Translations under genes and position numbers: made by a program
Part shown: positions 22,133 through 28,622 of the stretch, in pieces
Numbering within the stretch: position 1 is the stretch's first letter
Layout: each line of letters begins with the position of its first letter
The notes under the pieces: generated by a model
What the model was told of the DNA's origin: nothing
Seen by the model: only the letters and a program-made list of their open reading frames with translations
Databases searched by the model: none
NCBI GenBank assembly: GCA_001774105.1
Contig: MEYT01000036.1
Span: 1 to 38,352 of the forward strand
Reading direction: 5' to 3'
Length of the DNA: 38,352 bases
From: Candidatus Azambacteria bacterium RIFCSPLOWO2_01_FULL_46_26
GTDB taxonomy: Bacteria > Patescibacteriota > Minisyncoccia > UBA9936

Positions 22133-22831
22133 TTATTTTTTCGTCAAATGATGGATGTCATTGTGGCAAGCGACGCATTGCGGAAAATTCCACATCGCCT
22201 GTTTTTGAGGCGTATCGTCCGGAGCCGGTTTGTGGCACTGCATGCAAACTTCTTTTTCCGCCATTTTCAAAAACTTTTCTTCTTTGTTGTGCGGCTCGTG
22301 ACAGGTAAGGCATATTCCGGCCTGATTCAATTCTTTGGCTTTTTCTGCCGGAAAATGACTGAAGTCCTTTTTATCCATGTGACACTGCGTGCAAAGATCA
22401 ATATCGGCCTTTTTTAAAAGTTTTTTTTCTTTTGACCGATGAGGTTCGTGGCAGAAACCGCACATTCCCATTTTAACCGGCCAATGCCTTTCTTCTCCTG
22501 TAAACGATTCCTTGTCGTGGCATTGAAAACATGTTTCAGCCAAAGCCGGTCCTATTGTCATCGGCTTATCGTCTTTGTGGCAAGCGTTGCACCATTGCTG
22601 CTTCCATGGCACGTGCCGGCTCTGCCATTTCTCCTCCTCTTTTTGCTTCATCTTCTTGACAATGTCGGCTATATCTTCGGAAGACGAATGGCTTTTTTCT
22701 TTTTCTTTCCGCAATTCTTCTTCCGCGGGCACGCCGTCAATGAAAAAAGAAAGCCATTTCCTTCCGTTTGTCCCAGCGCATCCGTTCACAATAATAACGA
22801 TCAAAAATATCAAAACCGGCCATTTTTTCAT
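22133..22831 (-). CDS. Heptaheme c-type cytochrome lipoprotein (doubled-CXXCH type)
   Basis: A 232-residue exported protein. The N-terminal helix ends VNGCAG with a Cys at residue 18 in a loose lipobox, suggesting a lipoprotein. A charged helical linker (about 36-75, rich in Lys/Glu) precedes seven heme motifs: CNACH 81, CFQCH 101, CGFCH 124, CTQCH 147, CLTCH 174, CMQCH 196 and CVACH 219. HEPHRSKEKKLLKK and HEPHNKEEKFLKM repeat the doubled-CXXCH pattern of multiheme electron carriers. A GGGGGTGATG sequence precedes the start and a consensus promoter lies about 140 bases upstream. It is immediately upstream of the barrel gene. The role in electron transfer is well supported; direction and partners are not known. 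Confidence 0.93.
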   Translation of the reverse strand: MKKWPVLIFLIVIIVNGCAGTNGRKWLSFFIDGVPAEEELRKEKEKSHSSSEDIADIVKKMKQKEEEKWQSRHVPWKQQWCNACHKDDKPMTIGPALAETCFQCHDKESFTGEERHWPVKMGMCGFCHEPHRSKEKKLLKKADIDLCTQCHMDKKDFSHFPAEKAKELNQAGICLTCHEPHNKEEKFLKMAEKEVCMQCHKPAPDDTPQKQAMWNFPQCVACHNDIHHLTKK

Positions 22832-22970
22832 TTCATCACCCCCTTTTATTACCGTTTGCGATTTAGATTACCTTCAAGACAGCGGCACCGCGCCGATTAC
22901 GCGATTATCAAAGAATCCATCATTTTTAAAGGTGCAAGCGGTATTTATTTTCTCCGCTATTTTCACGCGA

Positions 22971-22999
22971 ATTATACAGAAAAATCCTATAAAAGTCAA
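22971..22999 (-). promoter_or_regulatory. Promoter of the heptaheme cytochrome gene
   Basis: On the minus strand TTGACT (22999-22994), exactly 17 bases, TATAAT (22976-22971). The leader would be about 130 bases. It contains a small hairpin AGCGG/CCGCT and the word GTAATCGGCGCGGT (22887-22900), which is also present in modified form before the tetraheme gene. Confidence 0.85.
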
Positions 23000-23033
23000 G
23001 TATATTAAGGGAATTCGGACTTCATCTTACTAA

Positions 23034-23068
23034 TTAAAAAACCGCAGATAATTTTTATATCTGCGGTG
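23034..23068 (-). terminator. Terminator after the tetraheme cytochrome gene
   Basis: On the minus strand a 10-bp stem ACCGCAGATA/TATCTGCGGT followed by a run of Ts, about 20 bases beyond the stop codon. Confidence 0.88.
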
Positions 23069-23087
23069 ATTGATTAATTCTTTTTTG

Positions 23088-23762
23088 TTATTGATGCAAA
23101 TCCTGCCATTTTCCTTTATGGCAAGCGCCACAAAGAGTGCCGCCTATTCCGTTGCCGTCATCATCAAACGGAAGAGTGAGGTAATGTCCGTAAGGTCCGC
23201 CGTCGCCTTTGTGCATATAGCCGTGGCAAGTGGCGCAAGTCAGAACATTTTTATTGGGGCCTCCCAAATAAAACGTCTCTTGCATCTCCGAGAGAGGCGC
23301 CATTACATCCTGTAAAACCGAAGGCGTTCGGCTGCCGCGCCGAGAGATTAAGTCGTCGGTAATTTCCACGCCGATGGGATGATGGATGTGCCCGTCCGTC
23401 GGATTAATGTACTTTTCCGACAGATGAGAACTGCTTATCCATCTGGGGTTGCCGTGACACTTAAGACAAAATTCGCCGAGCGGATCAAGTGTCGGAGTGG
23501 ACAATATCGTGTAAGACGTATAATTTTGCCAAACTCCGCTTGCGTCAAATTCGCTTGTCGAACGATAAAGCCAGGGGTATCCCGGGAAAATGGTTTTGCC
23601 GTCCTGAAGTCCCGCGTGCTCCGCGTTGTGACAATTCGCGCAAGTAGTGGGGTTGTAAGCCGGATTATAAGTGTGGCCGGCGTCAGCTTCAGGAACAACC
23701 ATCCAAAGCATTACCGCCGTAAGTATTAAAACCGCCGTCGCGCATGCCATTTTCTTTAGCAT
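23088..23762 (-). CDS. Tetraheme c-type cytochrome, exported
   Basis: A 224-residue protein with a Sec signal peptide (about residues 1-28, ending EADA) and four heme motifs: CANCH 41, CLKCH 99, CATCH 176 and CGACH 211. GHIHHPIGVEI lies between the second and third motif, a HP(I/V)G-type segment seen in many multiheme cytochromes and a likely source of axial His ligands. It is probably periplasmic or surface-exposed and soluble after processing. GGGAGGG lies 8 bases before ATG. It has its own terminator and a probable promoter, so it can be regulated apart from the heptaheme-barrel-NHL group. The function as an electron carrier is inferred from the hemes. Confidence 0.93.
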   Translation of the reverse strand: MLKKMACATAVLILTAVMLWMVVPEADAGHTYNPAYNPTTCANCHNAEHAGLQDGKTIFPGYPWLYRSTSEFDASGVWQNYTSYTILSTPTLDPLGEFCLKCHGNPRWISSSHLSEKYINPTDGHIHHPIGVEITDDLISRRGSRTPSVLQDVMAPLSEMQETFYLGGPNKNVLTCATCHGYMHKGDGGPYGHYLTLPFDDDGNGIGGTLCGACHKGKWQDLHQ

Positions 23763-23838
23763 ATATTTCCCTCCCTGTTGTTAAAGAAATTCAAAATAAT
23801 ATCTCGATGATACCGCGCCGCGATATTACCGCATTTCC

Positions 23839-23867
23839 ACCCTACATCTTGCGTAAAAATTTGTCAA
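23839..23867 (-). promoter_or_regulatory. Probable promoter of the tetraheme cytochrome gene
   Basis: On the minus strand a perfect TTGACA (23867-23862), a 17-base spacer and a poor -10, TAGGGT (23844-23839). The weak -10 suggests activator dependence. The leader holds GTAAT-ATCG-CGGCGCGGT (23812-23829). Confidence 0.45.
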
Positions 23868-23905
23868 GACTCTGTTTTTATTTTTGGGCATATTTAAATC
23901 TCAAG

Positions 23906-23935
23906 AAAAAAGCCAAAGCTTTTACGCTTTGGCTA
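23906..23935 (-). terminator. Terminator after the DUF411 gene
   Basis: On the minus strand a 9-bp stem AGCCAAAGC/GCTTTGGCT with loop GTAAAA is followed by TTTTT. Confidence 0.9.
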
Positions 23936-23963
23936 TTAAATTGCTCGTTAAAATGAAAAATTT

Positions 23964-24407
23964 TCAAGGAATAATCACGACAGGAAACTGTCCTTTGCCG
24001 TCTCCCATCCCGGGGGCGTTTTTGGGCATACCGGGCAGGGCGATGCCCCTGACATTGGGTTTATCCCGCAAAAGCTTTTTAATACTTTCCGCGGGGACGT
24101 GCCCCTCAATAATATAGCCGGAAGATGTTATGGCCGTATGACAGCTTTGCAAATTTTGGGGGATATTGTATTGCTTTTTTACCCCCGCCACGTCATCCGT
24201 ATGGATAACATCCGCGTCAAATCCGTTTTCCCGCAAGTAATCAATGTATGAATGACAGCACCCGCAACTGGGTGAAGCATAAACCGTTATTTTTTCAGCC
24301 GCCATTGCTCTGTCAGCGAACGATTCAAGTTTCCAAAAAACTCCCAGCGAAAGTAACACGCCGGCACAAATAATAAATATGACCCAAATTTTTCCCCTAG
24401 CGCCCAT
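23964..24407 (-). CDS. DUF411 family exported metal-binding protein
   Basis: A 147-residue protein with an N-terminal membrane anchor or signal (residues 7-36) and a DUF411 domain: VYASPSCGCCHSYIDYLREN (about 42-61), then SCHTAI, IIEGHVPAESIKKLL and GIALPGMPKNAPGM. The conserved Cys, His and Met residues suggest copper binding, and family members often sit near copper or cytochrome genes. CGCCH formally fits CXXCH but belongs to the DUF411 motif, so I do not count a heme. GGGGGTG precedes the ATG. It has its own promoter and terminator and marks the upstream edge of the island. Confidence 0.9.
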   Translation of the reverse strand: MGARGKIWVIFIICAGVLLSLGVFWKLESFADRAMAAEKITVYASPSCGCCHSYIDYLRENGFDADVIHTDDVAGVKKQYNIPQNLQSCHTAITSSGYIIEGHVPAESIKKLLRDKPNVRGIALPGMPKNAPGMGDGKGQFPVVIIP

Positions 24408-24424
24408 AAAGCACCCCCTTTTTG

Positions 24425-24458
24425 TTAAAAAACACCGCCACTTTAAGTGGCGGTGTTA
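24425..24458 (-). terminator. Terminator of leuS
   Basis: On the minus strand the arms AACACCGCCACTT and AAGTGGCGGTGTT form a near-perfect stem followed by TTTTTT. The predicted transcription start of the DUF411 gene (about 24451) lies inside this hairpin. Confidence 0.88.
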
Positions 24459-24486
24459 ATATAACATACTTAAAAAATATTGTCAA
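24458..24486 (-). promoter_or_regulatory. Consensus promoter of the DUF411 gene
   Basis: On the minus strand TTGACA (24486-24481), exactly 17 bases, TATATT (24463-24458). It lies between the leuS stop codon and the leuS terminator stem. Confidence 0.8.
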
Positions 24487-24490
24487 ATTT

Positions 24491-27043
24491 CTATCCGACA
24501 ATATTAATCAATTTTCCGGGAACAAAAATAATTTTCTTGGCTTCTTTTTCCGCAAGCCATGTCTTAACCTTTTCTCGCCCAAGCGCGAGCCGCGCCGCCT
24601 CTTCCCGAGAAATGCCGGCTGGCGCTTCAAACAGGTCGCGCACTTTGCCGTTGATTTGAACAATCAGAGTAAAAGTTTCTTCTTTAATGAATTTTGGATT
24701 AAATTTCGGCCATTTCGCCAAGTGAACGCTTCCCTTTTCATCCCTTCGACCGCGCTCAGGGCTTGCCGATTGACTCCAAAGTTCTTCGGCTATGTGCGGA
24801 GCAAACGGGGCAAGCAATTTAATTACCAATTTCCAATTTTCAATTTCCAATGATGGTTGTTTTTCCAATTCATTCACTAAAATCATTAAAGAGCTGATCG
24901 CGGTATTATACTGCAAATTTTCAATATCTTCCGTAACTTTTTTGATGGTTTTGTGCAATGCCTTATTTAAGTCATCTTGAGGGCTTTGCCCGAAGGATCT
25001 TTTGAGATTCTTCCCCCGCCTTGGCGGGGTCAGAATGACGGAATGAGTTAATTTCCAAATTCGCTCAAGAAACCTTGTAATACCGCGAATTCCTGTGTCC
25101 CTGAAATCTCCTCCCTGCTCAAACGGCCCCAAAAACATCAAGTACATTCTCAACGTGTCCGCTCCGTAGGCGCGAATATATTCGTCCGGATTGACGACAT
25201 TGCCTTTGGATTTTGACATCTTGGCGCCGTCTTTGATTAAAAGACCATGGGCCCGAAATTTCTTGAACGGCTCTTCAAAATGGATAAAACCCAAATCACG
25301 CAGCGCCATCGCGACAAAGCGGACATATAAAAGATGAAGCACGGCATGTTCGGCGCCGCCGATGTACATATCCACGGGCAACCATTTTCGCGCCAAACGT
25401 GAAAATGCTGAATTTTCAATTTTCAATTTCCAATTTTCAGATGCCATAAGATAACCGAGATAATACCAGGAAGAATCCAAAAACGTGTCGCAGACGTCGG
25501 TTTCGCGGCGCGCCCATGATTTGCATTTTGGACAGCGGACTTTAAAAAATTTTTCCACAATTGCCAGAGGTGACTTTTCCGTTCCGGTCGGCCGGAAATC
25601 TTTAATGTGAGGAAGTTTTACCGGCAAATCCTTTTCCGGAACCGCGTGCCAGCCGGGCATATCTTTTCTTTCTCCTCTTCCCTCATGCCTGCAGGTTTCA
25701 CAAAAAATTAAAGGAATGGGCGCTCCCCAATACCTTTGTCTTGAAATCAGCCAATCGCGCAATCTGAAAGTCGTTTTTTTCTCGGCCAAATCTTTTTTCG
25801 CCAGCCATTCCGCTATCGCATTCTTGGCTTTTTGACAAAACATTCCGGTGAATTCGTTTGAGGCAACCAAGTAACCCTCTTCTTCATATGCCCTCTCAAG
25901 AACCGGGCATTTCGGCTCGGGGTAATTCGGGCAAATTACCATCTTTATGGGCAAGTTAAATTTTTTGGCGAACTCAAAGTCCCTTTGGTCATGCGCCGGA
26001 ACGGCCATAATCGCGCCGGTGCCGTATCCGGCCAAAACATAATCGGCGACAAAAATCGGAATTTCTTCTCCGGTTGCCGGATTTGTCGCTTTGATTCCCT
26101 TAATTTCAACGCCGGTTTTTTCCAGCCCTTCGGCAATCCGTTCAGCTTCTGATTTATTTTTCGCTCCCGCGATATATCTTTTGACTTCTTCCCAATTTTC
26201 AATTTGCAATTTTAAATTTTCAATTTTTGAATGTTCCGGCGCTAAAACAACGTAAGTCGCCCCAAAAAGCGTATCAGCTCGTGTGGTAAAAACCTCAATT
26301 GGAAATTGGAAATTGGGAATTGGAAATTTCACTACTGCTCCTTCCGACTTGCTTATCCAATTCCTTTGGGCGACTTTTATTTTTTCCGACCAGTCGATTT
26401 TTTCAAGATTGTTCAAAAGCCGCTCGGCGTAATCGATAATTTTGAAAAACCACTGCTCAAGCTCTTTTTTAACAACCGCCGTCCCACAGCGCTCACATTC
26501 GCCGGCGATGACCTGCTCGTCGGCAAGCACGGTTTTGCACGACGGACACCAATTGACCGCCTGTTTCTTGCGATACGCCAGTCCGCTCTTAAACATCTGG
26601 ACGAAAATCCACTGGGTCCATTTGTAATATTCCGGGTCGTACGTTTCAAGCCGCTCCTCCCACGCGAAACCGTTGCCGATCATCCGAAGCTGGCGGTAAA
26701 AATTTTTCTCGGAGATTTTCGCCTGATCCGCCGGGTGTTTTCCGATTTTTAGGGCGTAATTTTCCGAATGGATTCCGAAGCCGTCAAGGCCGATCGGCTC
26801 AAACACGTCATGCCCCTGCATTCTTTTGAAACGGCCGTAAATATCCGCGCCGACAAAAGCGTACATATTGCCGACATGCAAACCCTCGGCCGAAGGATAC
26901 GGAAACATCATTAAATTATAAAAAGGCCGTTTTAATTTTTTCTTGCCCCGAGCTTGTCGAGGGGTGAAGTTCGGCTCGTACACGCGCTTCTTTTGCCAAA
27001 TCTTCTGCCACTTCTTTTCAATTTTTTGAGGATTATACTTCAT
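24491..27043 (-). CDS. leuS: Leucyl-tRNA synthetase
   Basis: A class I synthetase of 850 residues that charges tRNA-Leu. The HIGH-type motif is in FPYPSAEGLHVGNM (about residues 48-61), a zinc ribbon CPSC/CERC follows, the CP1 editing domain contains VFTTRADTLFGATYVV, and KMSKSKGNVVNP is the KMSKS loop. The anticodon-binding and C-terminal domains are complete. No SD. Its variable linkers carry several foreign-looking in-frame stretches encoded by repeats: heptamer arrays at 24825-24851, 25411-25440, 26191-26226 and 26295-26329, and palindromic repeats at 24742-24761, 24971-25040 and 26946-26964. All keep the frame open, so the enzyme is presumably functional. Confidence 0.96.
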   Translation of the reverse strand: MKYNPQKIEKKWQKIWQKKRVYEPNFTPRQARGKKKLKRPFYNLMMFPYPSAEGLHVGNMYAFVGADIYGRFKRMQGHDVFEPIGLDGFGIHSENYALKIGKHPADQAKISEKNFYRQLRMIGNGFAWEERLETYDPEYYKWTQWIFVQMFKSGLAYRKKQAVNWCPSCKTVLADEQVIAGECERCGTAVVKKELEQWFFKIIDYAERLLNNLEKIDWSEKIKVAQRNWISKSEGAVVKFPIPNFQFPIEVFTTRADTLFGATYVVLAPEHSKIENLKLQIENWEEVKRYIAGAKNKSEAERIAEGLEKTGVEIKGIKATNPATGEEIPIFVADYVLAGYGTGAIMAVPAHDQRDFEFAKKFNLPIKMVICPNYPEPKCPVLERAYEEEGYLVASNEFTGMFCQKAKNAIAEWLAKKDLAEKKTTFRLRDWLISRQRYWGAPIPLIFCETCRHEGRGERKDMPGWHAVPEKDLPVKLPHIKDFRPTGTEKSPLAIVEKFFKVRCPKCKSWARRETDVCDTFLDSSWYYLGYLMASENWKLKIENSAFSRLARKWLPVDMYIGGAEHAVLHLLYVRFVAMALRDLGFIHFEEPFKKFRAHGLLIKDGAKMSKSKGNVVNPDEYIRAYGADTLRMYLMFLGPFEQGGDFRDTGIRGITRFLERIWKLTHSVILTPPRRGKNLKRSFGQSPQDDLNKALHKTIKKVTEDIENLQYNTAISSLMILVNELEKQPSLEIENWKLVIKLLAPFAPHIAEELWSQSASPERGRRDEKGSVHLAKWPKFNPKFIKEETFTLIVQINGKVRDLFEAPAGISREEAARLALGREKVKTWLAEKEAKKIIFVPGKLINIVG
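24742..24761. repeat. Palindromic repeat inside leuS, coding SPERGRRDEKG
   Basis: On the minus strand CCCTGAGCGCGGTCGAAGGG, a degenerate palindrome of a type (CTGAGC..GTCGAAGG) dispersed in many uncultured-bacterium genomes. It remains in frame. Confidence 0.65.
24825..24851. repeat. Heptamer array A in leuS
   Basis: Consecutive 7-base words ACCAATT, TCCAATT, TTCAATT, TCCAATG. The minus strand codes the LEIENWKL linker. Confidence 0.75.
24971..25040. repeat. 70-bp repeat element inside leuS
   Basis: The ends GTCATCTTGA and TCAGAATGAC are imperfect inverted repeats, and an internal CCCCGCC-TT-GGCGGGG hairpin (25014-25029) is perfect. It codes SVILTPPRRGKNLKRSFGQS and flanking residues in frame, in the linker before the anticodon-binding domain. 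Confidence 0.65.
25411..25440. repeat. Heptamer array B in leuS
   Basis: AATT recurs every 7 bases (TTCAATT, TTCAATT, TCCAATT); the minus strand codes ENWKLKIENSAFS in a variable loop of the synthetase. Confidence 0.75.
26191..26226. repeat. Heptamer array C in leuS
   Basis: Five consecutive in-phase heptamers CCCAATT, TTCAATT, TGCAATT, TTAAATT, TTCAATT. The minus strand codes KIENLKLQIENWEE, which has a 7-residue period because three 7-base units equal seven codons. Confidence 0.85.
26295..26329. repeat. Heptamer array D in leuS
   Basis: GGAAATT, GGAAATT, GGGAATT, GGAAATT in phase; the minus strand codes KFPIPNFQFPIEV at the entry to the editing domain. Confidence 0.85.
26946..26964. repeat. 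Palindromic repeat near the leuS 5' end
   Basis: CCCCGAGCTTGTCGAGGGG is a degenerate palindrome that codes TPRQARG between the N-terminal helix and the HIGH-motif domain. Confidence 0.6.
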
Positions 27044-27101
27044 CTTATTTAAAATTGTATGCCAAAAAAATTAAATTGTAAACCTCCGTATTCGGGTTCA
27101 C

Positions 27102-27131
27102 TTGTTTTGGTATTTTGGAATGTGATATAAT
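27102..27131 (+). promoter_or_regulatory. Promoter of the Pro-rich membrane protein gene
   Basis: TTGTTT (27102-27107), an 18-base spacer and TATAAT (27126-27131), with an extended -10 TG at 27123-27124. It faces away from leuS. Confidence 0.7.
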
Positions 27132-27216
27132 GTTAAAGTGAAATAAAAGAAATTTAAATAATGGCGTTGAAAGATTCTTTCTTTGAATGTCGTTTAAAAA
27201 ATTTTATCAAACCATT

Positions 27217-27780
27217 ATGAACCAAGCACTGATCAATTATATCCAAAAAGCGAAAGCGGCCGGAAGGAGCGAGGAGGAAATCAAGAACACGGCTCTCGGA
27301 ATGGGTTGGAAAGAAAATGACGTAATGGAAGCGTTTAAGGCCGCTACAGGCGAGAGCGTTCCCGTTCCGCCGCCAACCCCTGAGGCCGCGATGGCTCAAG
27401 CCGTCCCGTCAAAGGCGTTTTCCGCCAAACTCATTTTAATAATAATTGGCGCTGTCGCGCTCTTAATCATTGGCGGAGGATCGGCCTATTATTTTCTTGT
27501 CATAAAACCGGCGCAAGAAGCGGCACAACAGCCGCCGATTGAACAGCCTGCCTCGCCGGCAGGCGGGCCGCAAGTCCCGACTCCGCCGGAAGAGCAACCG
27601 ATAGCGCCGCCAGAAGAAATTCAACCGCCCGAGGCACAACCATCGGAGATTCCGCCGACCGGAACCGAGACGGCGCCGACGGAACCAACCGAACCGCAAC
27701 CGGAAGCACAGCCCCAACCGGAACTTCCGTCACCTCCGCCTCCACCGCCTCCTCCTCCCGACGCGCCGCCGTCCCCTTAA
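27217..27780 (+). CDS. UBA-like domain, single-span membrane protein with a proline-rich tail
   Basis: A 187-residue protein of a type frequent in CPR genomes. A cytoplasmic helical domain (about residues 1-42: LINYIQKAKAAGRSEEEIKN, then GMGWKENDVMEAFKA) resembles a UBA/CUE-like bundle; a membrane helix follows (about 72-96, LILIIIGAVALLIIGGG), then a ~90-residue extracytoplasmic tail rich in Pro, Glu and Gln that ends with runs of Pro. The start is put at the ATG at 27217, where the conserved domain begins; an in-frame ATG at 27187 would add 10 residues. The palindrome at 27546-27564 codes PASPAGG. Function unknown, possibly surface anchoring. Confidence 0.8.
   Translation: MNQALINYIQKAKAAGRSEEEIKNTALGMGWKENDVMEAFKAATGESVPVPPPTPEAAMAQAVPSKAFSAKLILIIIGAVALLIIGGGSAYYFLVIKPAQEAAQQPPIEQPASPAGGPQVPTPPEEQPIAPPEEIQPPEAQPSEIPPTGTETAPTEPTEPQPEAQPQPELPSPPPPPPPPPDAPPSP
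27546..27564. repeat. Palindrome inside the Pro-rich protein gene
   Basis: GCCTGCC-TCGCC-GGCAGGC: a 7-bp stem with a 5-base loop, related to the comEC palindrome at 5859-5876, codes PASPAGG in frame. Confidence 0.65.
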
Positions 27781-27797
27781 GTCGGCAATGTAAAACA

Positions 27798-27826
27798 AAA
27801 CTCGGCTGTTCTTAAGCCGAGTTTTT
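27798..27826. terminator. Bidirectional terminator between converging genes
   Basis: The arms AACTCGGCT and AGCCGAGTT with flanking A- and T-runs end the Pro-rich gene (+). The stem overlaps the last codons of the L,D-transpeptidase frame (-). Confidence 0.85.
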
Positions 27827-28204
27827 TAATGAGTCAACAACTTTTACTTTTGGGGCATTTTTCAGCCACTCAATTTTTTTATTTTGCGAACAATCGGGAT
27901 TAAACCATTCGCACAATTTTTGGGCGTCTTCTTTCCAAAGCCGGATACAACCGTGGCTGGCGCGATAGCCGGGCAAAGCGCCGCCGTGCAACCAGTAAGC
28001 GATTCCGCGACTGCTTTGATAAAACATCATTGCGTAAGGCATGGGGACGGGCTTGCCGGTCGGGTCTTTATAAATCGAGGAATAATGATCGCGGTCAACG
28101 GCCAGAATTTTGAAATCGCCGGTCGGCGTTTTACAGGTTCGCCAGAATTTTCTTTTATCAAGGCACTTCGGCGCGGCCGAAGAAATCGGACCGCCAAAAA
28201 CCAA
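27812..28204 (-). pseudogene. L,D-transpeptidase (YkuD) catalytic part, cut off by an in-frame stop
   Basis: This frame encodes a YkuD domain with the catalytic motif HGCIRL (in YRASHGCIRLWKEDAQ) and the upstream YWLHGGALPG His; such enzymes make 3-3 cross-links in peptidoglycan or attach proteins to it. It is in the same frame as the LysM gene at 28232-28570: after a TAA (28232-28234) the reading continues WFGAYEFGN, a typical start of the YkuD fold, into LVFGGPISS. The start at 28204 is a TTG inside that fold and has no SD. The simplest reading is one LysM-YkuD gene broken by a nonsense change (CAA to TAA or similar); read-through or sequencing error are alternatives. Confidence 0.75.
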
Positions 28205-28231
28205 ATTGCCGAATTCGTAAGCGCCGAACCA

Positions 28232-28570
28232 TTATTCTTCCAAATCCACCAAAATGAATTTTTCTTCGTTCTTTGCTTCTTCAAAAAACGCTGGCAGAGG
28301 CGAATATCCGGCGGCTTGCTCCAAATCAACCGGCACCTTTATTTTTTGTCCCGCAAACAAATGGTCTTTGTCCAACCGGTTGAACCTGGCGATAACGCGC
28401 CATTTTTCGCCGAAAAGTTTTTCGAAAGTATCGCCCTTTTTTACCGTGTAAACCTCGCTTGCGACTTTATTCTGCGAAGGAAATCTCTCCAAATCTTTCG
28501 CCTCGGCCGGAGACAATTTGCCGACATTTAATAAAATGAGGAAAAATAAAAAGACAATTCCCTTCTTCAC
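28232..28570 (-). CDS. Exported LysM-domain protein (N-terminal part of a broken LysM-L,D-transpeptidase)
   Basis: A 112-residue product. The start is set at GTG 28570, where GGAGG lies 8 bases upstream; an earlier in-frame GTG (28579) overlaps the SD. A signal peptide (about residues 1-24, ending SPAEA) precedes a LysM peptidoglycan-binding repeat, VYTVKKGDTFEKLFGEKW, then DHLFAGQKIKVPV. The frame stops at TAA after ILVDLEE, and the matching catalytic domain follows in the same frame (27812-28204). If translation really stops here, the product could still bind the wall but not cross-link it. Confidence 0.75.
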   Translation of the reverse strand: MKKGIVFLFFLILLNVGKLSPAEAKDLERFPSQNKVASEVYTVKKGDTFEKLFGEKWRVIARFNRLDKDHLFAGQKIKVPVDLEQAAGYSPLPAFFEEAKNEEKFILVDLEE

Positions 28571-28622
28571 GACCCTCACCTCCTTTTAAAAGAGCGTGTA
28601 AAAAATAATTATACCAGAAATC

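Noticed and set aside
22832-22970. Possible cyclic-dinucleotide (GEMM-type) riboswitch in the heptaheme leader
   Set aside because: Such switches regulate cytochromes in Geobacter, so I looked for the conserved GEMM core, but the required conserved bases and paired helices are not present.
24270-24290. CGCCH in the DUF411 protein as an extra heme site
   Set aside because: It fits CXXCH formally, but the surrounding residues are the DUF411 metal motif, so a heme is not supported.
17412-24407. Integrase, transposase or attachment site that would explain transfer of the island
   Set aside because: I found no recombinase gene, no flanking direct repeats and no tRNA at either edge; only terminators mark the borders.
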